IMG/VR virus record: IMGVR_UViG_3300017989_000437
Span: 1 to 24,001 of that record
From: a virus
Reading direction: 5' to 3' (one strand)
DNA: 24,001 nt
Positions within the stretch are counted from its first letter, which is position 1, and each line of letters opens with the position of its first letter. Shown here one piece after another: positions 1-5,419 of the stretch. The notes beneath the pieces were generated by a model. The model saw only the letters and a program-made list of their open reading frames with translations, had not been told where the DNA came from and did not search any database. A program made the position numbers and the translations under genes.

Positions 1-1
1 A

Positions 2-160
2 GTCTACGTCTTACTTCACTCAGACAGTCTTTCTCAAGCCTACGGTTCAGTCTATGGAGTCTACAAAACTAGAAGCTTGGCAGAAAGTGCAATGAAAAAC
101 CTCGAAAGGAAGTACCCACAATATAAGTATTGGTACGAAATCCACGGAGTAGGCAAATGA
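2..160 (+). CDS. Unknown phage protein, C-terminal fragment (5' end outside window)
   Basis: The frame is open from the left edge of the window to the TGA at 158-160 and encodes the last 52 residues of a protein. The fragment is rich in Tyr, Lys and Ser and ends in YWYEIHGVGK. It counts as coding because the next gene's ATG overlaps its stop codon (ATGA), the junction used throughout this operon, and because the next gene's Shine-Dalgarno lies inside it. I do not recognise the family. A paired Tyr/Lys-rich C-terminus of this sort is common in small phage proteins and does not indicate a function. The start and full length cannot be seen. Confidence 0.6.
   Translation, partial: VYVLLHSDSLSQAYGSVYGVYKTRSLAESAMKNLERKYPQYKYWYEIHGVGK
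146..149 (+). promoter_or_regulatory. Ribosome binding site deciding the metallophosphoesterase start
   Basis: GGAG lies 7 bases before the ATG at 157. It favours that ATG over the upstream in-frame TTG at 130, which would add nine residues unlike the family and would enlarge the overlap with the preceding gene. Confidence 0.65.
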
Positions 161-930
161 GTAAGACAGCCATTGTATATACATGCGCGCACTCTGATCC
201 CTCGGTTAGTAACGAGCGTTTCACTTGGTTGGGCGACCTTATTGAGGATGTCAAGCCCGACTATGTTATTGACCTAGGTGACGGTGCCGACATGCGGAGC
301 CTTAATTCTTATGACACTCGTTACCCTCAAGCAATTATTAGCCAAAATTACGAGGCTGATATCAACTCGTATAATGATGCTATGTCTCGTATTTGGGATC
401 GTTATCGCATCTCAAAGAGGAAGCGTCCCTTCCGTATCGGATTTGAAGGAAATCACGAAAACCGGATCAAGAAAGCTGTTGCACACGATCCGCGTCTTGA
501 AGGCAATCGTTACGGCATCTCCTTCAGTCATCTCCAGACGGACCACTGGTTTGACGAGTATCACGAATACTCTAATTCCGCCCCCGCGCTCGTTGCTTAT
601 GACGATGTCCTCTACGGCCACTATGTTGCTACTGGGAATTACGGTAGTGCAATGGCAAACAAGCATCATGCTTGTGCTCTTGTTGAAAAAACAGCCTGTT
701 CTACAACTGTTGGTCATAGTCACAAATTTCATCATTACCGTAAAGCTGATGCACGACCTCTACATCTTATGGGTCTCGTTGCGGGATGTTTTAAGGGAAA
801 AGAAGAACCTTGGGCCGGTCAAGCCAACGGAGAGTGGACCTCAGGAGTGGCGATCAAGAAAGACCTAGAGAACGGTGTCTATGACCTTGAGTGGGTCAGT
901 TACCGTCGCTTGCAGAGGGCTTACCAATGA
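157..930 (+). CDS. Calcineurin-like metallophosphoesterase
   Basis: This 257-residue protein resembles the phage branch of the calcineurin-like metallophosphoesterases, two-metal enzymes that hydrolyse phosphomono- or diesters. Visible motifs are GDGAD (41-45, metal-bridging Asp42), GNHE (98-101), a His in LYGHY (155) and GHSH (186-189), followed by GLVAGCF. The first motif, normally D-x-H, reads C10-A-H12-S-D14, so the expected Asp appears to be Cys. It may still bind metal through Asp14, or it may be altered in activity. The physiological substrate is unknown; in phages these enzymes are usually placed with DNA or nucleotide metabolism, which fits the neighbours. The start is ATG 157, overlapping the upstream stop, and the stop overlaps the next ATG. 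The family call is firm. Activity and substrate are inference. Confidence 0.85.
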   Translation: MSKTAIVYTCAHSDPSVSNERFTWLGDLIEDVKPDYVIDLGDGADMRSLNSYDTRYPQAIISQNYEADINSYNDAMSRIWDRYRISKRKRPFRIGFEGNHENRIKKAVAHDPRLEGNRYGISFSHLQTDHWFDEYHEYSNSAPALVAYDDVLYGHYVATGNYGSAMANKHHACALVEKTACSTTVGHSHKFHHYRKADARPLHLMGLVAGCFKGKEEPWAGQANGEWTSGVAIKKDLENGVYDLEWVSYRRLQRAYQ

Positions 931-1091
931 TCTACAGTGTGCGCCTGTTGGTAGCCATCGATCCTGATTCGTCTGTCATCCCCTCGGATGAAAACGAAGA
1001 ATACCTTGTTGACTTGTTCCACGACTTGCTGTATGATCTCACTGACCTAGAACTAAAAGCTGTTGATATAGAAAGGACTGAAGATGTCTGA
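927..1091 (+). CDS. Small unknown phage protein (54 aa)
   Basis: This is a short acidic protein starting at the ATG of an ATGA overlap with the metallophosphoesterase. It reads as a hydrophobic beta strand (YSVRLLVAID), an acidic linker, an amphipathic helix (YLVDLFHDLLYDL) and a second strand (ELKAVDIER). This suggests a tiny alpha/beta fold. Small proteins of this plan are common in early operons of marine phages and have no known function. A GTG at 891 in the same frame would lengthen it by 12 residues, but ATG 927 keeps the overlap pattern of the operon. I do not recognise a named family. Confidence 0.6.
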   Translation: MIYSVRLLVAIDPDSSVIPSDENEEYLVDLFHDLLYDLTDLELKAVDIERTEDV

Positions 1092-1368
1092 AGAAAACGA
1101 AGATACTTTCCGGGTTATCACCCCCACCGATGAAATCCTGCGGTATGCTGAGTCTGTCATCTTTGATGATAAGCTTGAAAGCTCCGACGAAATCTTGAAC
1201 AAGACAATGGTCGGCATGTATGGCACTCTTGTTGTTCTCGGCATTGCCGGGTATGATGCCGATCAACTTAAGAAAACTGTCTCTGATGCTGTGGACACTG
1301 CTTACCCCATGATCGAAGAGGTTCGCACTCAGTTTCAAGCCATGATCAAAGGAAGGATCAACCGATGA
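1084..1368 (+). CDS. Unknown phage protein (94 aa)
   Basis: The protein is 94 residues, acidic at the N-terminus and helical in prediction by eye, with a basic tail (IKGRINR). An AAAGGA-type ribosome site lies just upstream, and the ATG falls 8 bases before the end of the preceding gene, so translation is probably coupled. The middle contains a small hydrophobic stretch (GTLVVLGIAGYDADQL) too short and too polar to be a clear membrane segment. No motif is recognised. Its position between the metallophosphoesterase and MazG suggests an early-expressed accessory protein, but nothing more can be said. Confidence 0.7.
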   Translation: MSEENEDTFRVITPTDEILRYAESVIFDDKLESSDEILNKTMVGMYGTLVVLGIAGYDADQLKKTVSDAVDTAYPMIEEVRTQFQAMIKGRINR

Positions 1369-1745
1369 TCACCCGTGAAGACATTACTGCGATGAGCGGT
1401 TGGGAGTATTGGTATGAGGTTGGGGAAACTCTCTCCCCCAATCTCTACTCCGAGTTTGTCGAAAGCATGATGCTTACCAATGGCAAGGATCGTTTGATGG
1501 AGAACACCCTCGGCCTCGTAGGAGAGGCTGGGGAGGTCGCAGAGAAGGTCAAGAAGACTGTTCGCGGCGACAGGGAACTTGACCCGAAGGAGGTCTTGAA
1601 AGAGCTTGGGGATGTGCTGTTCTACGTCACCGGGATCGCCAACCATCTTGGTTACACCCTTGACGATGTTATCGACCAGAATGTTGGTAAGCTGGTAGAT
1701 CGTAAGTCAAAAGGAAAAGTCAGGGGAGATGGCGACAACCGCTAG
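1365..1745 (+). CDS. mazG: MazG-like nucleotide pyrophosphohydrolase
   Basis: This 126-residue single-domain MazG-like protein probably hydrolyses (d)NTPs or related nucleotides to monophosphate plus pyrophosphate with Mg2+. The family signature is present: helix LGLVGEAGEVAEKVKK with E54-x-x-E57, and ELGDVLFYV with E80-x-x-D83, which together form the metal site. The C-terminal run KLVDRKSKGKVRGDGDNR is typical of the phage all-alpha NTP-PPase group. The length fits a single domain rather than the two-domain bacterial MazG. It starts at an ATGA overlap and has AAGGAAGGA upstream. In phages the enzyme has been proposed to lower (p)ppGpp or to balance nucleotide pools; which applies here is not known. 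It sits directly upstream of the RNR promoter. Confidence 0.88.
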   Translation: MITREDITAMSGWEYWYEVGETLSPNLYSEFVESMMLTNGKDRLMENTLGLVGEAGEVAEKVKKTVRGDRELDPKEVLKELGDVLFYVTGIANHLGYTLDDVIDQNVGKLVDRKSKGKVRGDGDNR

Positions 1746-1752
1746 ATTGTTC

Positions 1753-1780
1753 TTGACTTCCTGACCTAAATAGATATAAC
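1753..1780 (+). promoter_or_regulatory. Sigma70-like promoter for the RNR-PhoH genes
   Basis: TTGACT (1753-1758) and TATAAC (1775-1780) are separated by 16 bases. Each matches the bacterial consensus at five of six positions. They lie in the 59-base gap between MazG and RNR, the only true intergenic gap of the left operon. The expected start of transcription is near 1787, leaving a short leader with the ribosome site. This implies use of host RNA polymerase. It was seen by eye and not tested. Confidence 0.6.
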
Positions 1781-1794
1781 TTACCGTCTTTGAC

Positions 1795-1799
1795 GGAGG
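1795..1799 (+). promoter_or_regulatory. Ribosome binding site deciding the RNR start
   Basis: GGAGG lies 5 bases before ATG 1805. It would be inside the coding region if the in-frame TTG at 1790 were used, so the ATG is preferred. Confidence 0.7.
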
Positions 1800-1804
1800 A
1801 CAAC

Positions 1805-3733
1805 ATGAACGACTACCAGAAATTTATCGCGATATCTCGCTATGCCCGGTGGGATGATTTTAACCAGCGTCGGGAGACTTGGGAAGAGACCGTTGACCGC
1901 TACATGGGTAATGTAGTGGCTCCCCATGTGGAGGATAACTACCAAGACCTCCGCAATGCCATCGTCAACCTCGACGTGATGCCCTCCATGCGGGCCATGA
2001 TGACCGCAGGGGCTGCTCTTGAGCGTGACAACACCTCTGGCTACAACTGTAGCTACCTCCCCGTCGATGACCCTAAATCCTTTGACGAGGCCATGTTTAT
2101 CCTCCTTTGTGGGACGGGTGTTGGCTTCTCTGTGGAGAGGCAGTATGTCAACAAACTCCCCGAAGTGCCGGAACAGCTTTTTGAATCTGATACAACGGTT
2201 GTGGTTAAGGATAGCAAGGAAGGGTGGGCGAAAGCATACCGACAACTCGTTGCGCTTCTCTATAGTGGCGAAATCCCCAAATGGGACACGTCGAAAGTAC
2301 GTCCTGCTGGGTCCCGTCTTCGAACTTTCGGGGGCAGAGCAAGTGGGCCTAGACCTTTGGAAGAGCTTTTCCGGTTCACTATCGATGTGTTTAGAAATGC
2401 GAGTGGACGACGACTCAGTTCCATCGAATGTCACGACATTATGTGTAAAATTGGCGAGGTCGTCGTTGTCGGAGGAGTTCGAAGAAGTGCTATGATCTCT
2501 CTGTCCAATCTGTCCGACGAGCGCATGCGCCATGCCAAGTCCGGTCAGTGGTGGGAAGCTAACTCCCAACGGTCTCTCGCTAATAACTCCGTCTCGTATA
2601 CCGAGAAGCCGGATATGGAGACCTTCATGCGGGAGTGGATGGCTCTTGTCGAAAGCAAGAGCGGCGAGCGTGGCATTTTCTCTCGCGTTGCAGCCAAGAA
2701 GCAAGCTGGTAAGAATGGTCGTCGTGAGACTGACTACGAGTTTGGGACCAACCCCTGTTCGGAGATCATCCTTCGTCCTTACCAGTTCTGCAACCTGACA
2801 GAGGTTGTGGTGCGGGCAGAGGATACTCTTGAGACCCTCAAGCGTAAGGTGGAGCTTGCTACCATCTTGGGCACCATCCAGTCTACCCTCACCCACTTCC
2901 CCTACCTTCGTAAGGTGTGGAAGAACAACACGGAGGAAGAGCGGCTGCTTGGTGTGTCCCTCACGGGCATCATGGATAACTCCATCCTCAATGGCACACG
3001 TGATTATGACATGATGCCGACCAACCCCATCCACGGTGGTAAAATGACCATCGCACAAATCCTTGAGGAGCTTCGCGATGTCGCTATCGACACTAATAGA
3101 GTTTGGGCTAGCCGCTTGGGCATTAACGTTTCTACTGCTATTACTTGCGTCAAGCCCTCGGGGACAGTTTCACAACTGGTTGATTCTGCTAGCGGCATTC
3201 ACGCCCGCCATAGTGACTATTATATTCGCACTGTCCGTGGTGATAACAAAGACCCCATGACCCAGTTCATGAAGGACCAAGGTATCCTCAACGAGCCGGA
3301 TGTGATGAAGCCGGATAGCACTACGGTGTTCAGCTTCCCTGTCAAGTCGCCGGAAGGGGCAGTCACCCGCAACGACCTGTCTGCCATTGGACAGCTTGAG
3401 TTGTGGCTGACCTACCAGCGTCACTGGTGTGAGCACAAGCCCTCCATCACGGTTACTGTTCGTGACTCCGAGTGGCTTGAGGTCGGGGCGTGGGTCTACA
3501 AGCACTTCGATGAGGTAAGTGGGATTTCTTTCTTGCCTCACTCTGACCACTCTTACCAGCAAGCGCCTTACCAAGAGGTTGGCAAAACTGATTACGAGGA
3601 ACTTCTCTCCCTCATGCCGGGAGAGATCGATTGGTCAAAGCTCTCGGATTACGAGCGTGAAGACAACACAAAGGGAATGCAGACTTTCGCCTGCTCTGGC
3701 GATAGCTGCGAAATTGTGGACCTAAGTGCATGA
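1805..3733 (+). CDS. nrdJ: Class II (adenosylcobalamin-dependent) ribonucleotide reductase, monomeric type
   Basis: This 642-residue enzyme should reduce ribonucleotides, probably triphosphates, to deoxyribonucleotides using adenosylcobalamin and a thiyl radical. It follows the monomeric Lactobacillus leichmannii plan. Cys82 (GYNCSYL) and Cys329 (QFCNL) would be the substrate-reducing pair. NPCSE (316-320) supplies Asn316, radical Cys318 and Glu320. Cys318 and Cys329 are 11 residues apart, as in the reference enzyme (408/419). The C-terminal pair Cys630/Cys635 has the reference spacing of five and would re-reduce the active site. SGERGIFSR and KPSGTVSQL are further family motifs. It is shorter than the 739-residue reference, so some peripheral regions are reduced. 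It has its own promoter and overlaps PhoH by ATGA. The enzyme would supply dNTPs for phage replication and would depend on host B12. Confidence 0.93.
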   Translation: MNDYQKFIAISRYARWDDFNQRRETWEETVDRYMGNVVAPHVEDNYQDLRNAIVNLDVMPSMRAMMTAGAALERDNTSGYNCSYLPVDDPKSFDEAMFILLCGTGVGFSVERQYVNKLPEVPEQLFESDTTVVVKDSKEGWAKAYRQLVALLYSGEIPKWDTSKVRPAGSRLRTFGGRASGPRPLEELFRFTIDVFRNASGRRLSSIECHDIMCKIGEVVVVGGVRRSAMISLSNLSDERMRHAKSGQWWEANSQRSLANNSVSYTEKPDMETFMREWMALVESKSGERGIFSRVAAKKQAGKNGRRETDYEFGTNPCSEIILRPYQFCNLTEVVVRAEDTLETLKRKVELATILGTIQSTLTHFPYLRKVWKNNTEEERLLGVSLTGIMDNSILNGTRDYDMMPTNPIHGGKMTIAQILEELRDVAIDTNRVWASRLGINVSTAITCVKPSGTVSQLVDSASGIHARHSDYYIRTVRGDNKDPMTQFMKDQGILNEPDVMKPDSTTVFSFPVKSPEGAVTRNDLSAIGQLELWLTYQRHWCEHKPSITVTVRDSEWLEVGAWVYKHFDEVSGISFLPHSDHSYQQAPYQEVGKTDYEELLSLMPGEIDWSKLSDYEREDNTKGMQTFACSGDSCEIVDLSA

Positions 3734-4473
3734 CAATTGAAGAGATCGGGAAGCGGTCCAAGCGGGCCAGCAAATACAAGAAGGCAGCGGAAGAAGGCGC
3801 ATCCAAGGTAGTCAACTTACAGCCACTGAACGACAATCAGCGCCGATACATTAACGCACTTGAGGCTTACCCTCAGGTGATCGTTAGTGGACACAGTGGT
3901 ACGGGAAAGACATACATCGCGGCGACAATCGCTTCGAACATGTATGCGACGGGACAGATCGACAAGATCATCATTACCCGTCCTAACATCTCGGTTGGCA
4001 AAGAACTTGGATTCTTCCCCGGCACTCTTGAAGAAAAGTTTGCCCCTTGGGCCGCTCCCGTGTTGGATGTTCTCACCGAGCATCTAGGTAAGGGCGTTGT
4101 GGATACAGGGATCAAGAACCGTAACATTGAGATGGCACCACTCTCAACCATGCGGGGACGATCCTTCCACAACGCTTTTATCATACTCGACGAAGCCCAA
4201 AACACAACCATCGCCGAGATGAAAATGTTCTTGACAAGGATCGGAAATGGGTGTACAGTTGTGATAAACGGGGACATTCGTCAGTCTGATCTGGTAGAAG
4301 ATTCTGGCCTAGCTAAGGCAATCAGCTTGGCTGAAAGCAACAACATAGACGTCCCTGTTATTGAGTTTGGGATCAAGGATATTGTCCGTTCTGACCTGTG
4401 TAGAGAGTGGATCATCGCCTTTGAGACTGAACGTGACAACTGGAAAGACACCATCAAAGGATTTGCCGTATGA
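3730..4473 (+). CDS. phoH: PhoH-like ATPase
   Basis: This 247-residue PhoH-family P-loop ATPase has Walker A GHSGTGKT (54-61) and Walker B FIILDEAQN (150-158, Asp154/Glu155), with the family segment RPNISVGKELGFFPGTLEEK between them and VINGDIRQSD after. The basic N-terminal tail of about 30 residues is rich in Lys and Arg. PhoH is very common in marine phages. The host gene is phosphate-regulated in E. coli, and related proteins have been linked to RNA metabolism, but the role in phage infection is unresolved. It starts at the ATGA overlap with RNR. No good ribosome site is visible just upstream, so translation probably depends on coupling to RNR. The family call is firm and the role is open. 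Confidence 0.92.
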   Translation: MTIEEIGKRSKRASKYKKAAEEGASKVVNLQPLNDNQRRYINALEAYPQVIVSGHSGTGKTYIAATIASNMYATGQIDKIIITRPNISVGKELGFFPGTLEEKFAPWAAPVLDVLTEHLGKGVVDTGIKNRNIEMAPLSTMRGRSFHNAFIILDEAQNTTIAEMKMFLTRIGNGCTVVINGDIRQSDLVEDSGLAKAISLAESNNIDVPVIEFGIKDIVRSDLCREWIIAFETERDNWKDTIKGFAV

Positions 4474-4835
4474 CGGAACTTACATGGAAGAAGTACCATC
4501 AACCACTGGATGACTTGGAGCACAACTTGGGACTGCAAGAAAGATACATGGACGAATTGGCCCAAGCCAAAGGGGAATATCACCATTTTCAATCTCAACT
4601 CGACAACACCCCCGTCGAGCGACCGGACATGGTGAACCAACCACCTCACTACAACCAAGGCAACATTGAGTGCATTGACTACATCGAAGACTTCCTTACT
4701 GAGGATGAATACCGGGGCTACCTCCGTGGCAACATCGCCAAGTATCTTCATCGCTATCCCCTTAAGGGTGGTCTCCAAGACCTCAAGAAAGTCCAGTGGT
4801 ATTTGCAGCGTTTGATTGATCTGGAGGATAGATAA
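4470..4835 (+). CDS. DUF3310 family phage protein
   Basis: This is a 121-residue protein. The first 50 residues are a variable, helical, acidic region. Residues 53-118 match the DUF3310 pattern: MVNQPPHYNQGNIECIDYIE, then a short acidic loop, then YRGYLRGNIAKYLHRYPLKG and LQDLKKVQWYLQRLI. The domain is widespread in phages. From memory the T7 gene 1.7 product, a nucleotide kinase, carries a related region; this would fit a position beside RNR and MazG, but it is inference and no kinase motif is visible here. The gene overlaps PhoH by ATGA and has AAAGGA upstream. Its TAA overlaps the next ATG by one base. Confidence 0.85.
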   Translation: MTELTWKKYHQPLDDLEHNLGLQERYMDELAQAKGEYHHFQSQLDNTPVERPDMVNQPPHYNQGNIECIDYIEDFLTEDEYRGYLRGNIAKYLHRYPLKGGLQDLKKVQWYLQRLIDLEDR

Positions 4836-5032
4836 TGTTCACTCTTGTTTTTCTCATCTGCACGACAGACGGGTGTATGTCTCAATCCAACCCCACCACC
4901 TTTGCTGACAAAGACTATTGCCATGCGGTTGGTGTAGAGACTGCAACAAAGAGCAGAGAGATGGTTATCACCGGGGAAGCTCCACCCCACAACATCAACT
5001 TTCAGTGTGTAAGTTGGGGAGAACAAACGTGA
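4835..5032 (+). CDS. Small cysteine-containing phage protein (65 aa)
   Basis: The protein begins with a short hydrophobic run (MFTLVFLIC) and has four cysteines at 9, 14, 29 and 58, which could bind a metal or form disulfides. The hydrophobic run is only eight residues and lacks a basic N-terminus or a cleavage site, so a signal peptide is doubtful; it reads better as a first beta strand. A strong GGAGG site lies before the ATG, and the start overlaps the upstream TAA by one base. Similar small proteins are frequent in phage genomes, with no assigned function. Confidence 0.65.
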   Translation: MFTLVFLICTTDGCMSQSNPTTFADKDYCHAVGVETATKSREMVITGEAPPHNINFQCVSWGEQT

Positions 5033-5211
5033 AACTCTACTATAACCAAGGTTATGGGGCTTTTGTAGACGGTTTGTGGAAAGAGGGGAATCCCCACCAC
5101 CCCGACAGCTACGAGTATCGTGAGTGGGAACGCGGCTTCAACTCCGCCTACTTTAAGAATTTGGAGTTCGTGAATGGCAGGAAGGCCAAGAAAAAAGCTC
5201 CTTCCCATTGA
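5029..5211 (+). CDS. RMF/CrpP-like small protein
   Basis: This 60-residue protein starts at a GTG that overlaps the preceding stop (GTGA), with GGGGAG upstream. The core GYGAFVDGLWKEGNP, followed by a spacer and then EWERGFNSAY, has the spacing of the ribosome modulation factor family (G-Y-x-A-x3-G ... P ... W-x2-G-aromatic-x2-A). The bacterial protein inactivates 70S ribosomes as dimers in stationary phase. The fold also occurs in small phage- and plasmid-borne proteins such as CrpP. The C-terminus is basic (GRKAKKK), consistent with RNA binding. The match is by pattern only. A role on host ribosomes is inference, and other small DNA- or RNA-binding roles are possible. Its 3' end overlaps the next gene by 38 bases in another frame. 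Confidence 0.55.
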   Translation: MKLYYNQGYGAFVDGLWKEGNPHHPDSYEYREWERGFNSAYFKNLEFVNGRKAKKKAPSH

Positions 5212-5395
5212 GGAAGAAGCTAAGAAGTTTATTGAGGAACAAAGAGCGCTTTCCCCGCCTCAAGTCTTGACTGCGAGACGTTATATAGCAGGCTGTGCCC
5301 TAGCAGGACTGCTGTCGCGTTCTCACAGTTACAGGTTGCAGGAGTTAAAGGAGGAAGCATATCGTATAGCAGACTTCATGCTAGACGACGACTGA
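5174..5395 (+). CDS. Small basic/helical protein with GRPRK N-terminus (73 aa)
   Basis: This is the last gene of the left operon. Translation starts within the 3' end of the RMF-like gene, with GGAG nine bases before the ATG, and the TGA forms the foot of the terminator hairpin. The protein starts MAGRPRKK, an AT-hook-like core (GRPRK) that can contact the minor groove of A/T DNA. It continues as a charged helix (EEEAKKFIEEQRAL), a hydrophobic segment (YIAGCALAGLL) and a charged C-terminal helix ending in DDD. The function is unknown; DNA binding is possible from the N-terminus but not shown. Confidence 0.65.
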   Translation: MAGRPRKKLLPIEEEAKKFIEEQRALSPPQVLTARRYIAGCALAGLLSRSHSYRLQELKEEAYRIADFMLDDD

Positions 5396-5419
5396 GGCCC
5401 TTCGGGGCCTTTTCCTTTA
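5395..5419 (+). terminator. Intrinsic terminator of the left operon
   Basis: A six-base-pair stem (AGGCCC/GGGCCT, 5395-5400 with 5405-5410) has a TTCG loop closed by C-G, the very stable UUCG tetraloop type, and is followed by a T-rich tract. It lies immediately after the last + strand stop codon. Read on the - strand the same hairpin is followed by CAGTCG with no U run, so it should act mainly on + strand transcription. Confidence 0.85.

Noticed and set aside
130-156. TTG at 130 as the start of the metallophosphoesterase
   Set aside because: ATG 157 has GGAG at the right distance and forms the ATGA overlap typical of the operon. The extra residues do not look like the family.
1790-1804. TTG at 1790 as the start of RNR
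   Set aside because: The GGAGG ribosome site lies between this TTG and ATG 1805, so the ATG is the likely start.
1781-3058. A 425-residue open frame on the - strand
   Set aside because: It lies wholly antisense to the RNR gene, whose motifs are unmistakable. It is a by-product of the RNR codon pattern and resembles no known protein.
4835-4861. A signal peptide or lipoprotein signal at the start of the 65-aa protein
   Set aside because: The hydrophobic run is about eight residues with no basic N-terminus. The Cys at position 9 lacks a proper lipobox context.
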